From NCBI RefSeq assembly GCF_014839805.1, contig NC_051119.1:10285245-10349244 (forward strand): a stretch of 64,000 nucleotides of DNA, in the 5' to 3' direction. This stretch comes from Manduca sexta. Taxonomy: Eukaryota > Arthropoda > Insecta > Lepidoptera > Sphingidae. The notes under the pieces were generated by a model. That model saw nothing but the letters and a program-made list of their open reading frames with translations, was not told the origin of the DNA and did no database searches. Position numbers and translations under genes: made by a program. Shown here in pieces: positions 12,516-22,779 of this stretch (position 1 is its first letter; each line of letters begins with the position of its first letter).

Positions 12516-12776
12516 TTTTTTGATTTTTCTAAAAAAATATGTGTGTATTCTTTGTGAATTATCGCTTGCTTTAACGGTGAAGGAAAACATCGTGAGGAAA
12601 CCTGCATACCTGAGAAGTTCTCAATAGGAATTTCGAGGGTGTGTGAAGTCTACCAATCCGCACTAGGCCAGCGTGGTGGACTAAGGCCTAACCCCTCTCA
12701 GTAGTAGAGGAGGCCCGTGCTCAGCAGTGGGCAAGTATATAATACAGGGCTGATATTATTATTATATTATTATTAT
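12516..12776 (+). mobile_element. SINE-1, 5'-truncated
   Basis: Begins in the body ('gatttttctaaaaaaatat') and ends in the ATT-rich tail. A perfect 14-bp target-site duplication, tatgtattaattga, lies at 12502-12515 and 12777-12790. Confidence 0.85.
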
Positions 12777-12794
12777 TATGTATTAATTGAGAAA

Positions 12795-13160
12795 TAAAAA
12801 GGAATAACAATTGAGAATGCAACCACATTCTTATATTCTTAAAAATAACACTTTACAATAAACTACTCGAACCGTCGATGTAAAATATTAAAGTTCGTAC
12901 AAAACCAATATTACAAAGGATCGTTGTTTATACGCGTCTTAAGCTACTATTACTCTAAAAGAGTTCGTCGCAGGGACAACACACTTTCAATTAGAAATAC
13001 ACTCAAGCACACGCTATATTCGCACAAAATAACAAAAAATCAGAGAGTAAAGCCGGGATTTTTGGTGAAAATATTCATTACTCATAGATGATTTAAACAA
13101 TGTTAGCAGTGGTAAAGAAGAATATGTGTTTCAATTATTACGAAATATAAAAAGGACTGT
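12795..13160. mobile_element. Diverged copy of the CAGGGT MITE family
   Basis: The interior matches the complete element at 56955-57359 ('acactttacaataaactact', 'tcaattagaaatacactc', 'attcgcacaaaataacaa', 'aacaatgttagcagtggtaa'). The terminal inverted repeats are eroded. Confidence 0.6.
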
Positions 13161-13704
13161 GAATATTGAACCTTAACTACGCACAATGGCCCGACTTTTT
13201 TATGGGCTAAGTGCGGAAAAAGGAGCCCATAACCATTGAACCTTAACTACATATAGAAAGAAAGAAAGAAGAAAGAAAACCGATATCTACTACTATTGTT
13301 GTTTGTACGGTATCTTGTAGTAAGAAACAACCAATTCTTCAATAATTAGCTATATTTAATAGGTATGCTGGATTACACTAAACTAAAAATTAATGTACGC
13401 CTCGTTTCAAATATCATGTATCAAAAAAATACTATAAAATGACTGCCAACCCTAACTAGATAATAATATCAATAACTGACCTCCCCAAAGCTGTTAAAAA
13501 GATATAAAAAAGTAATAAAACGCAATGCACAATAAAAACCACGGAAGGGTTCCGCGGAACCCTAATTTGTACCACTACATGTCACTTTAAGACGATATTC
13601 TTTTGAGGAAAATTGCCATTTGCATTTTCTTTGGTTCATGAAAATAGCTACATTTATTTTCGTATTTTTTTTGCGAAATTCAAAACGGAACGCAAACACA
13701 ATTT
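13161..13704. other. Spacer with a 16-bp perfect palindrome
   Basis: About 13545-13560 is gggttccgcggaaccc, a perfect palindrome. The related 'ttccgcggaaccctagggtt' recurs near 16.48 kb, and variants near 16.65 kb. It is probably part of a dispersed repeat. No gene is seen. Confidence 0.45.
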
Positions 13705-14010
13705 CTTTACTTCCGTTAGGGTTGGCAAATATGCAGCCAGGGCACCCACTATTCGCATTCTGTGTTCTAACCCATGATAGAGCAAAAATGTATCCTTTAT
13801 TTCCGATAGGGTAGACAGAGGTGCAACCAAAGCACCTACTTTTAGCCATGTCTGTTCCATCCCATGATGTGATAGGGAACGAGCCTATTGCCATCCACCA
13901 TATTCCAGCCTCCGGGCTGATACTAAGCAGAAAACCCAACTCGGGATTCGAACCCAAGGCCAGAGAGCGGGGTCGTACCACATACGCAATACTGCTACGC
14001 CACCGAGCTA
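13705..14010 (-). mobile_element. SINE-2a, tRNA-derived
   Basis: On the minus strand the head reads 'gctcggtggcgtagcagtat' (A box) and then 'gggttcgaatcccgag' (B box), followed by the SINE body. The body is present twice in tandem (about 13705-13790 and 13791-13900). The 139-aa frame across it is only a translation of the SINE. Confidence 0.8.
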
Positions 14011-14179
14011 ATCAAATTTAACTTAGCTTTGTATTTAACTGAACGTAAGATCTTTACCAGGTTAAATGTCCCACTGTGTTCTTTTTCAATGTAAAAAGTG
14101 TCTTAATAAAATAAATTTCCTTATCTTTTCGCGATAAATTTGATTGATTACTACCCACTTTTACATTAACTTCTCGGTA

Positions 14180-14340
14180 AACCAACACCATGTCCCTCGT
14201 GGCCTTGAAGGCTGGAAAGTCTTCGAAAGGTTAGGACAAAATAATTATATAATAAAAAACCCACAATATAATTCGTAAAATATTCAATGTCTAACATTCG
14301 CGGAAACATAAGAAATCTTTTGATTTACAAAAAATATATT
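14180..14340. repeat. Fragment of the 3.9-kb inverted-end repeat
   Basis: 'ggaaagtcttcgaaagg', 'ccacaatataattcg' and 'tcgcggaaacataagaaat' resemble the element at 3890-4140. Confidence 0.4.
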
Positions 14341-14361
14341 GCAAAAACGGATTGATCTAAA

Positions 14362-14434
14362 TGGAGGCGCCGGGTATCGATCCCGGTACCTCTCGCATGC
14401 TAAGCGAGCGCTCTACCATCTGAGCTACACCCTC
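14362..14434 (-). tRNA. tRNA-Ala (AGC)
   Basis: Transfers alanine and reads GCU codons (and others by modification of A34 to inosine). The 73-nt cloverleaf is visible on the minus strand: D arm beginning TAGCTCAGATGGTAGAGC, anticodon arm CTCGC-TTAGCAT-GCGAG with AGC at the centre of the loop, T arm CCGGG-ATCGATA-CCCGG, and discriminator A. The internal promoter boxes are intact, and a TTTTT Pol III terminator lies about 15 nt downstream (14342-14346). The acceptor stem (GAGGGTG with CGCCTCC) has one A2-C71 mismatch and two G-T pairs. From memory, insect tRNA-Ala acceptor stems are fully paired, so this copy may be a weaker or decaying gene. Introns and CCA are absent, as expected. Confidence 0.87.
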
Positions 14435-14504
14435 TGTAATAGTAATAACTAAAGTATTGGTAATAATCTTTTATAAACTAATTCTTGATCGTAAAACATG
14501 CAGA
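14435..14504 (-). promoter_or_regulatory. 5' flank of the tRNA gene
   Basis: The AT-rich 70 bp upstream of the tRNA on the minus strand. Insect Pol III tRNA genes can use AT-rich upstream elements; no specific motif is seen here. Confidence 0.2.
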
Positions 14505-14985
14505 CATTACTGGTGGTTGATCTTTCATATTATGTCACCACAATGTGCATTTCTACCGCCAAGCAGCAGTGTGTACTCACTATTGTATTCCGGTTTTAAT
14601 GACATTGTAAACAGTATAACTACTGGGGCCTTATTCTCTATCCCGAACGTTATTTTAACAGTGCGTAACAAGCACGTAACACAACGCGTCATGTTTAGGA
14701 CTATAGAAATTTGGCTTACAGAATACCATTCCACGCACATTTCTCGAAGATAACATGAGACGGCCGCGTTACGCGATTACACTATCATACAGAATAAGGG
14801 CCCAGGTCATGATAAGACTTAACATCTCATGTCTCAGAATTGCGAGCGCAGTGGAATACCAAACAATACTTTGTAATTCAAGGTGTTGGATGGTGTTTCT
14901 ACTGTTTATGGGCGGTCGTATCGCTTATCATCAGGCGAACGGCAAGCTCGTCTCGTCAGCCAAAGTAATAAAAAAGACAGCCTCA
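14505..14985 (+). repeat. Repeat family 3, split by a MITE
   Basis: The left half runs to 'gtaaacagtataactactgg' and the right half resumes at 'gtcatgataagacttaacat', ending 'cggcaagctcgtctcgtc'. A 0.18-kb element with inverted ends separates the halves. Confidence 0.75.
14625..14804. mobile_element. MITE, GGGCC(T/C)TTATTCT ends
   Basis: The left end 'ggggccttattctctatc' and right end 'atacagaataagggccc' are inverted complements over about 16 bp. It is about 180 bp, non-coding, and interrupts repeat family 3, so it is younger than that copy. The end sequence is compatible with a PIF/Harbinger-like or related DNA transposon; target-site duplication not resolved. Confidence 0.7.
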
Positions 14986-15641
14986 TTTACCGCCATTTTC
15001 AATGAACGATCCCAATAGCTTTTTTCGATCTATCTCAAATTTGGATTACAGATTGAGATTTGGATCATTTATTGAAACCGGCTGTTAGACGGATCAATTA
15101 TTGCTAGCAATAATCGTCCGCAATTATTGCTTAAAAAGTTACCTCGTCTGTACGCAATGCTTAGGCAATTCTCGCGCGTGTTGACGTATATTTTGTAAAT
15201 CATTTTAGTAACAATTTGAAATATGACATTTTAACTAAATTTAATACTAAAAATACCTCCTTTATAAACGAATGCCTCCACTCCGCCAAACATCAAGCCA
15301 TATGGCAACGCATCAGGAAAACGACAGCTTTTCTATCGACCCAGATATAACCACGACCATGTCAAGAGTGTACAACTACGAAGAACTAAATTTATAATCT
15401 TTTCAGTGCGAAAATTTTTAAATGAACACCTAATATTACTTAAAACTTCATATTTCTATTATTTGTAGGTATAGCTTATTTAGGCTGTAATCTCCATTGA
15501 ATGGGCACTGAAACATATTTTGCGTTAAGTTCAGTAAAACGTTGCATTGTCTGGGTATAATTTTGGATATTTAAAACTTATTTTCCACCTCTTTAGACCT
15601 ATTTACCCCGTATTATTGGCATAATATTTAAAAATCATAAG
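14986..15641. other. Unannotated stretch
   Basis: No gene or known repeat is recognised. A short run near 15040-15150 is locally repetitive ('aatcatttattga', 'gcaattattgc'). Confidence 0.35.
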
Positions 15642-16032
15642 TCTATACTATTTATTATATAAAGCTGAAGAGTTTGTTTGCTGGAAGTACTGGTTCGAAA
15701 TGAAAGTTATTTAAGTGTTAGATAGCCTACTTATTAAGGAAGGCTGTGGGTTACATAACATCACGCTATGACCAATAGGAGCGATCAATGAATCATGTGT
15801 CTTATTCTTAAAAAGTTCTAAAAACTATAATATTATAAAACAAACTCCTCTGTCTACCTGTCTGAACGCGATAAACTCAAAAACTACCAAACGGATTTTG
15901 ATGAAATGTGGTATAAAGATAGTTTGAGACCCTGGGAAGAACAAAGGCTGCTTTCTACCCCGGGAAAACATATAGCGGGACATTTATCCCGGAAAACTCA
16001 CACATACGAGCGAACCCGTAAGCAAAAGCTAG
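15642..16032 (+). mobile_element. Helitron-like element(s), non-autonomous
   Basis: Starts 'tctatactatttattatata' and ends 'gtaagcaaaagctag' followed by t. A second start-like 'tataatattataaaacaaac' near 15828 suggests two related pieces joined. Helitrons end in CTRR and insert between A and T; the 3' end fits that. No Rep/helicase is encoded. Confidence 0.6.
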
Positions 16033-16069
16033 TTTTGAATAAAGAACAGTTCGCTTTTAATTTTTTCGA

Positions 16070-16195
16070 CACGTGACGTGAGCCGGCCGGCTATGTGTCA
16101 GGCGGCGGACACACAAGACAGAGTGAAGTGCGCGCGAGTGGACTACAGTGTAGGGCTACGTGCATACACCGACACGAGGTCCGAAATTGGACGTT
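16070..16195. other. GC-rich patch
   Basis: 'gagccggccggct', 'caggcggcggacacac' and 'gtgcgcgcgagtgg' stand out against AT-rich surroundings. No frame or motif explains it. Confidence 0.35.
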
Positions 16196-16899
16196 TAAAA
16201 AAAATATTACACATATTTACATTCTTTTATTGTTAAAAAATCGCTGAATAATATTTCTTTTTACTAAGAATTAGGTAACGTCTTTCTTTTGAAGTCGGCT
16301 GAAATAAAAAGAAATAATTAAATTTTTAATTAGAGAAAGTTATTACAATTGTATTTTCATTTAAATTTTTGTAACCCAACATACATATATTTAATTTGGC
16401 CAATTATCGGTTTGATGGCCATGGAAAAAATAAAAGGAAATGCAATTAAAGATACTAACCCAGCTATACTCTAAGTGTGTTCCGCGGAACCCTAGGGTTC
16501 CGTGATACCTCTGTCGGGGTTCCGCAAGAATTTAGAAATAAAATCAAAACACCTCTCTCAATAATAATTAGTAACAGTTACATTGTACTTTTATTATGCT
16601 GATTAATAAAAAATACACTTATAAAAACAATTGTTTTATTGTAGGGTTCCATCAAGTATTTTGCTTCCCAAAAGGGTTCCGTCATTTAAAAAGTTTGAGA
16701 ACTACTGTACTAACCTATACTATTTTAAAAGCCTGTTTACAACATAATAACATACGGAATAAGGTTATATTATATAAATTCCACTGGTGAAAATCCATAA
16801 TTTTTGGAACTCTAACTCTATCATAATAATACATTTCCCATAACTGATAAATTTTTGTCCTACCCAAGTCCGTCTCTGGATTGCCACCATGGTAGTATT
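16196..16899. other. Spacer with 'gggttccg' repeats
   Basis: Several copies of 'gggttccg' and its complement (16468-16520, 16643-16690) look like a degraded dispersed repeat related to 13.54 kb. No gene is seen. Confidence 0.35.
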
Positions 16900-17030
16900 G
16901 TGTTAGTCGGCAGCTTTGTGCCGCGCGCGCTCTCCACGCGGCCCCCGTCCTGCTCCGACGCGGCGCGTGCGAGTGAGACGCCGCCCCCGTCACGGGACAC
17001 TGAGTGCGGGCCAGTGTGACAATATTTAGA
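16900..17030. other. GC-rich, CpG-dense patch
   Basis: About 130 bp such as 'gtgccgcgcgcgctctcc' and 'cgacgcggcgcgtgcgag', strongly unlike its flanks. It could be a GC-rich repeat or a promoter-like patch. No adjacent coding frame supports a promoter. Confidence 0.35.
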
Positions 17031-17221
17031 CACTTATTGGCTACAATACATACCTGTGGACTTAAAAAAAACATTGACTTTTGACATTGCTTTGCTTTTT
17101 ACGTTCCTATTTTCCTTTTTTGTGGGTTTTGCTGCGCAGTTATGTTTAAACTCTTTTAAACTCTTACTGCAATTGAAATATAACTATTTTACGGATTCTA
17201 TCGTATCTCCCGGGAAGAAAA

Positions 17222-17497
17222 TCTATACATATTATAAAACAGTCCCCAAAATCTGTCTTGTGTATATGTGATCGATTTTCTCAAAATCTACTGAACGATT
17301 TTTTTTTAAAGATTGTGCGATGCTTGAAAATGGTTTGGGTAAATAGTACATTACAGTTTTATGTAAATTGACTGGAATATAATGATTACTGTTGAAGAAG
17401 TCACGTGGTTGTAAAAAATCTCGTGGGTCGAAATTTACCCGGGCAAAGCTTTGTGACACACCGATTTCCACGCGGGCAAAGCCGCGGGCACAGCTAG
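17222..17497 (+). mobile_element. Non-autonomous Helitron, 276 bp
   Basis: 5' end TCTATACATATTATAAAAC preceded by A; 3' end CAGCTAG followed by T. A terminal hairpin, CGCGG-gcaaag-CCGCG (17471-17486), lies just before the CTAG. All hallmarks of a Helitron (TC start, CTRR end, 3' hairpin, A^T target) are present. Non-coding. Confidence 0.85.
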
Positions 17498-17946
17498 TAA
17501 TAATATAAAAACCGCAATAAAATCTGTAAAATAGTTTTATTTCAAACTCTAATATTCGATTATCCATAATAAATCATTTATTACTTACTTTACTACAATT
17601 GCATTGTAGACTACAAGAATGTTATTTTATCTTTGGTGAAAATTTACCATTCCATTTATTGTGAGCCTTCCTCGGAATTTTAGTAATCACTTCTTTATTT
17701 TATTAGAATTAAATAAAGAAACGAAAGCGTTTTATTTCAAGTAGCAGAAATATACAATTCGATAACTTTCTGCCTAACCAGTTGAGCAATAATAGTCATC
17801 ATAAGCATTAAAGATTTGGCCATAAAAAAACACATTTGCTGGCTTGCCAACCTACTAACAATACCTACATATAGCATCGAAAGATCAAAAGATGTAAATT
17901 TCTTGATTTTAAAAAACATAATTTAGTTTTTTAGGTTACAAACTAA

Positions 17947-18184
17947 CCCTCTTATTCATAAACGGTATTTACCTAAGGATGTAGCATTGCTTTGATAACA
18001 AGTCTGTTTCTCAGTGCTGACGATATGGCAGCCTTCGCAGTGCGTAGACATAGGGCCGTAGTGATTGGCTAATATTGAGATACAACTTTAATCTTGTTGG
18101 CTGTCGGATAAACAAAGCTGAGAAACAGACTTGTTATCACAGCAATGCTCCGTCTTAGATAAATAACGTCTATGAATAAAGAGG
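17947..18184. mobile_element. MITE with ~66-bp terminal inverted repeats
   Basis: Left 'cttattcataaacggtattt' to 'aacaagtctgtttctcag' and right 'ctgagaaacagacttgtt' to 'tatgaataaagagg' are long inverted complements. The interior has 'cagccttcgcagtgcgtag'. A second copy lies 0.86 kb away at 19047-19318 and an interior fragment at 8488-8600. Non-coding. Confidence 0.85.
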
Positions 18185-18474
18185 TACATCTTTAAAATTC
18201 TTATAGAGAAACTCAGTTCAGTTTCTTCACGCTGTTTAAAAGTAAATCTTTACTATTTAAACTTTACTTAATATAATAAACCCCGTAAAGAGACCTCTAC
18301 TGCGCACACAGTATCTGTCCTCTAACATACGTGTTGTTTTCTCAATTAATAGATTAGAAATCGTCCAACAGTCGTGAGGTCGATGTGAAATACTGTAGTT
18401 TACTCTATCGCACTCTTTGCTTAATTAAATGTACTACCTGCAAAAACAGTGTGACTAGTCGTATAATAACTATA

Positions 18475-18650
18475 ATATATCAACCTTGTATTATATACTG
18501 TCTCACTGCTGAACAAGGGCCTCTACTACTCAGAGGGATTAGGCCTTAGTCAACCATGCTGGCCTAGTGCGGATTGGTAGACTTCACACACCCTCAAAAT
18601 TCCTATAGAGAAAGGTATGCAGGTTTCCTCACGATGTCTTCCTTCACCGT
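18475..18650 (-). mobile_element. SINE-1, 5'-truncated, diverged
   Basis: Complement of the SINE-1 tail and body: 'ttgtattatatactgtctca', 'ggattaggccttagtc' and 'gtttcctcacgatgtcttcc'. The tRNA-like head is absent. Confidence 0.75.
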
Positions 18651-18683
18651 TGTAGCAATAGTAGTATATTTTCTTTATTATTA

Positions 18684-18790
18684 GCTTTCATCACTCAAGG
18701 GGTAGGCAAAGGTGAAACTAAACACCCACTTATCGTTGTGTTCCATCCTATGTGACAGGTGAAACTATCGCCATATCGAGTTAATAATGT
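18684..18790 (-). mobile_element. SINE-2a body fragment
   Basis: 'caaggggtaggcaaaggtg', 'cacccacttatcg' and 'gttccatcctatgtgacag' match the SINE-2a body. It is diverged and headless. Confidence 0.55.
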
Positions 18791-19046
18791 TAATTATACT
18801 TCATACTCTTAGCAGACCTGCTCGCGTGAAGGATCTTTACCGGTATTAAAATACATCTTTATGTTTTTCCGGTAAAAAGGAGCCTATATTATATGTATAT
18901 ATGGAGCATGGTCTATGTTTTTAGATGTTTGTTAGAAGTGAACGCGGAGAGCGCTGCACGGAAGATAGGTGCTATATGGGTAGACCAGATAATGAATTAT
19001 TGTATAAAGCATAAGGCATTTTTTAGCCTGGATAATTATATGTTTA

Positions 19047-19318
19047 CCCCCGTATTCATAAACGTTATTTATCTAAGGACGGAGCATTGCTGTGATAACA
19101 AGTATGTGTCTCAGCTTTGTTTATCTAACAGCTTGCTGTTTGTTCACCTTTGTTTATCTGACAGCCAACTAGATTAAAGCTGTATCTCAATATAAGCCAA
19201 TCACAACGGCCCTATGTCTACAGACGGCGAAGACTGCCATGCCGTCAGCACTGAGAAACAGCCTTGTTATCACAGCAATGCTCCGTCCTTAGATAAATAA
19301 CGTTTATGAATAAGGGGG
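19047..19318. mobile_element. MITE, second copy of the 17.9-kb family
   Basis: Left 'cccccgtattcataaacg' and right 'cgtttatgaataaggggg' begin long terminal inverted repeats of 50 bp or more ('gagcattgctgtgataacaa'). The inner part differs from the 17.9-kb copy by an extra 'tgtttgttcacctttg' segment. Confidence 0.85.
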
Positions 19319-19803
19319 TAAGACTTTTATTCCAAGTGATATGATTGAGAAGATATTAACATGAAGAGAAAACGTTGTAATCCTTTTTATGCACATTACG
19401 TGCAAGAGGGAGTATGAGATTTGGCATCATTCAAATTCATACAGAGAACAGAAAAATAAAATTTATATATAATATGTGTTACAAGTTTTTTATATTCACC
19501 AGTCGAATTCCGGCCACTGAACAACCACTATTAATATTAGATAAATCATAAAAATATTGTTCTTTTTTGCACTCAGTACCAAATCGAAATAAAAATATTA
19601 ATCTAACTTAAAACTGGAAAATACATTAGCACGTTGTCCAAACACACACACATACAATAGTACAGTGACGCAACTATATACAGTTTGTTTAATTCTCTTG
19701 TATGCAATTAACCGACCTTAACAGTGTGATTTTGGTACAGTCATGCACAAATATGAGACGATAGATTATCTATCACAGAAGACGCAGCGTAGGCAGTTCC
19801 TCC
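19319..19803. other. Unannotated stretch
   Basis: AT-rich with no recognised gene. Sequence just before 19804 may be the worn upstream part of the LINE. Confidence 0.35.
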
Positions 19804-19926
19804 ACGAGATGGACCGACGATCTGGTGAGGGTCGCCGGAGTCCGATGGATGAGGGCGGCCCAGAACCGGTCCCTGTAGCGCTCAATGGGAGATACCTATG
19901 TCCAGCAGTGGACGATTCCCGGCTGA
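19804..19926 (+). pseudogene. RTE-type LINE ORF2, C-terminal remnant
   Basis: The 41 codons read TRWTDDLVRVAG, then RWMRAAQNRSL, a stop codon, and finally YVQQWTIPG before the terminal stop. This is the familiar C-terminus of lepidopteran RTE-like endonuclease/reverse-transcriptase ORFs, and it is followed by a 'tgatgatg' tail typical of their 3' ends. The internal TAG sits where a tryptophan is usual. None of the catalytic domains remain, so it is a dead 3' fragment from 5'-truncated insertion. The family assignment comes from motif memory. Confidence 0.75.
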
Positions 19927-20045
19927 AATGATGATGTACAAAGATCTATATAGTTATGCGTGCAGCCAGCTTAGGCGTAGGGGAAGCAAATCAGGGGCTT
20001 TACACAAGAAGCCTTTTACAATTATAGAAAACATAAAAGTGTATT

Positions 20046-20695
20046 TACTGATGGTAGGTCTCCAATATGCGAGAGTCCGCCTGGGTAGGTACCACCGCAA
20101 CGTCAATTAGTGCTGCCAAGCAGCAGTGTGTACTGTATAGTCACTGTTGTGTTCCGCTTTGAAGGACATTGTAGCCAGTGTAACTACTAGCCATAATAGA
20201 TTAAAGATAAAGTCATTTTCATCTTTTTATTAAACAAGTATTGGCAAGTAAAGAAATAAAATTCACGTCTAGTTAGTGATTAGTTCTCGCAGTTGAAAGA
20301 AAAACGTAAAAATAATTAATAATCATGGATATTTCGGCCTTTAAAATTTAATATGACGAAATTTTAAAGGCCGAAATATCCATGATTATTAATTATTTTT
20401 ACGTTTTTCTTTCAACTGCGAGAACTAATCACTACCTAGACGTGAATTTAAATTCTTTACTTGCCAATACTTGTTTAGTTACCCAGATTAAAGGTGAAAC
20501 AAAATGTATGAAAATGGACCTTGAGGTATCGCCTTAACAAATCATGTCTCAGGATGGCGAAATTGGAATACCAAACAATACTTTATAATTCAAGGTGTTG
20601 GATGGTGTTTCTTCTTTTTATAGGCGGTCGTACCGCTTATCATCAGACGAACGAAAGCTCGTCTCATCATGCAAAGCAATAAAAAAATACACCGA
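20046..20695 (+). repeat. Repeat family 3, split by a foldback element
   Basis: Left half 20046-20205 ('gcgagagtccgcctgggtag', 'ttgaaggacattgtagccag'), right half about 20525-20695 ('atcatgtctcaggatggcg', 'caaggtgttggatggtg'). A foldback element lies between them. Confidence 0.75.
20232..20476. mobile_element. Foldback element, 118-bp arms
   Basis: The left arm (20232-20349) and right arm (20359-20476) are inverted complements with about four mismatches and a 9-nt loop. The outer ends are 'aaacaagtattggcaagta' and 'tacttgccaatacttgttt'. It is inserted in repeat family 3. The sequence 'agattaaag' occurs on both sides (about 20207 and 20486) and might be the target duplication. Non-coding; probably a foldback MITE. 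Confidence 0.85.
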
Positions 20696-21238
20696 TTTAT
20701 CAAAATATGTTAATACTTTGTTTTTTCGATACAAATTATTTATCCCAACGAATAACAGTAAAGTGAAATTACTTATTATTTCATAATGAGGTTTATCGGT
20801 AAGTGGGTAACTCTTTTGTGTCCGACTGTACTGCGGTAACGCGATCTCACGTCCACTCGGCGGGTACCCGTTTGTTCGTCCGTTTGATGTCCACCACGCG
20901 ACATGGATGGATTTAAAATTGGGTGTGGGCAAGACCCCCCACAGCAGTTAAAAATAAGTAAAACTGGTACGGGTTTAGTTATAGCTGTACATTTCAATTA
21001 CGGTTGTTTTTAAGTTCTAAATTTCCTGTTTAATAAAATAATTATGGGTTTAATTATAACTGTAGAATGTACATTTCAATTACTGTTGTTTCTAAGTTCA
21101 ATAAACTATGTAATAAATGTTTTATTTGGGTGAAACGATACACGAAGCATAAATATTAGACTAATTAATTTAGATTCGGCTTCGTCTCGGATTTAATATC
21201 TTGAATCCATAGAAACATGACAACCTGCAGGGAACAAT
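20696..21238. other. Unannotated stretch
   Basis: Contains a short local duplication: 'gtacatttcaattacggttg' (about 20987) and 'gtacatttcaattactgttg' (about 21070). No gene is seen. Confidence 0.4.
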
Positions 21239-21295
21239 CATCATCATCAGTCGCAGGATATCCACTGCTGAACATGGGCCTCCCCAGGGAAATAC
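21239..21295 (-). pseudogene. RTE-type LINE 3' tail
   Basis: On the minus strand the frame reads EAHVQQWISCD then stop and a run of 'tgatgatga', the C-terminus and tail of an RTE-like LINE (compare 19804-19926). It is only the last ~60 bp. Confidence 0.6.
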
Positions 21296-21779
21296 AAAAT
21301 GCCAGGAACAATGCATCGGTTGAATTTACCTGAACAATACTACGTTTATTTTTTATTATGGCCCCCTTTGACCTAAATACGTCCCAGTAAAAAACCCATA
21401 CGGACACAATATTTGGACATTTTAGAAACTTGAAATTTCATTTGACTACGTATTTAATTCTTACTCAGCTTCGACAAATATGTATTTGCAGTTACAAAAA
21501 TAACTCTACCGTATCGTTTTAAGGGAAAAAAATATTTTTTAATGCAACATTATTTTTGTACAGTATGAGCAAACAGAGAGATTTTAAGAAATTAGTGAAT
21601 AATAAATTTTTAAAGTGTTTTTTCGTGATGGCGTCGGAAAATTTTTCTTTTTATGCTTAGACTTAACTCATATTTGTCCAATCTAGCTTTAAGTGGCTAA
21701 TCCCTGAAACTATTGAAATGTTTTCGACGAACTTCGTTGGTAAGTGTGATTTTTGGCAGAAATTAATCTAGACTATCAA

Positions 21780-21960
21780 TCTTACTTCTTACTATCTTAC
21801 TAATATTATAAATGTGAAAGTCTGTAACAATGTTTGCATGTTTGTTAGAAATAAACGGAGAAACAATTGAACTGATTTGGATGAAATTTGGCTCAGGGTA
21901 AACCATGTTTAGAATTAACAAATAGGCTACTTATTATCCCGATTATTTGCTCCCATAGGA
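21780..21960 (+). mobile_element. Helitron-related fragment (A)
   Basis: 'tactaatattataaatgtga', 'gaactgatttggatgaaat' and 'gctacttattatcccg' resemble Helitron-derived sequence seen elsewhere in the window. The equivalent in copy B is about 39850-40010. Confidence 0.45.
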
Positions 21961-22779
21961 AAAAATATTAATTTTATCTCATTTTTTGAAATAGATGGCG
22001 CTGGCATCCTACAATTGACGCTTTGATTTACTACTGTGATTAAAGGAGTTTTGTAGCAGTAAGGTTCGACATAAACCCAAGCTAACACCTTTATTTCCAA
22101 AGGATTAATAAATGTTATTACTGTAGCCACATCGCAAAGCAATAATCCTACCTCATGGTAAGATGGTAAGCCTATCACCATATCATAGAAAATTCCAAAC
22201 CCATGCAGCTCCAAGATCTGTTTTTGACTCGAATACTCAAGAAAATAATATTGGTAGACCTGGGAGTCGGACGGCAAAGCTATCAATTGATAATCAAAGC
22301 AATAAATTTATAATTTTATCAAAGAGAAATTCATACAGTGCAGTAACACTATAATTTTGTTTGCATACAAATTGTACAAACCTGGCCTAAGCCTACTCAT
22401 AATCCATTTAACATGCGCATTAAAGCAATTCAATAAAACCTCAAAAAAATAACAAAACCATTACACAATAAGCAGAGTAGAAACTTAATACGCACTAAGT
22501 GAATAGTGAAAAACGATATTACGCGGTCCATTGTGCCTCTTGTATTTTATAACATAAGTATTGTATTTTTAAATTTATTTTGATTTAAATTCAATGGTCT
22601 ATTACCTCCAGCCCCTGTATGGAGAGCGTTTCTGTTCCCGTCTGCTGGTTTCTTTTGCAGTGTGTTTATGCCTATTACTGAAGGCCAAAGTCTACCCGGT
22701 GATAATAGCCCAAAATACTGATCTGAGTTTGACAGTATTCGTATTCTCGTAGTAGTTGTATTCTCTTAACCAAGGAGTT

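Noticed and set aside
13562..13981. 139-aa minus frame and its companions
   Set aside because: It covers the SINE-2a copy and its duplicated body; no domain is visible.
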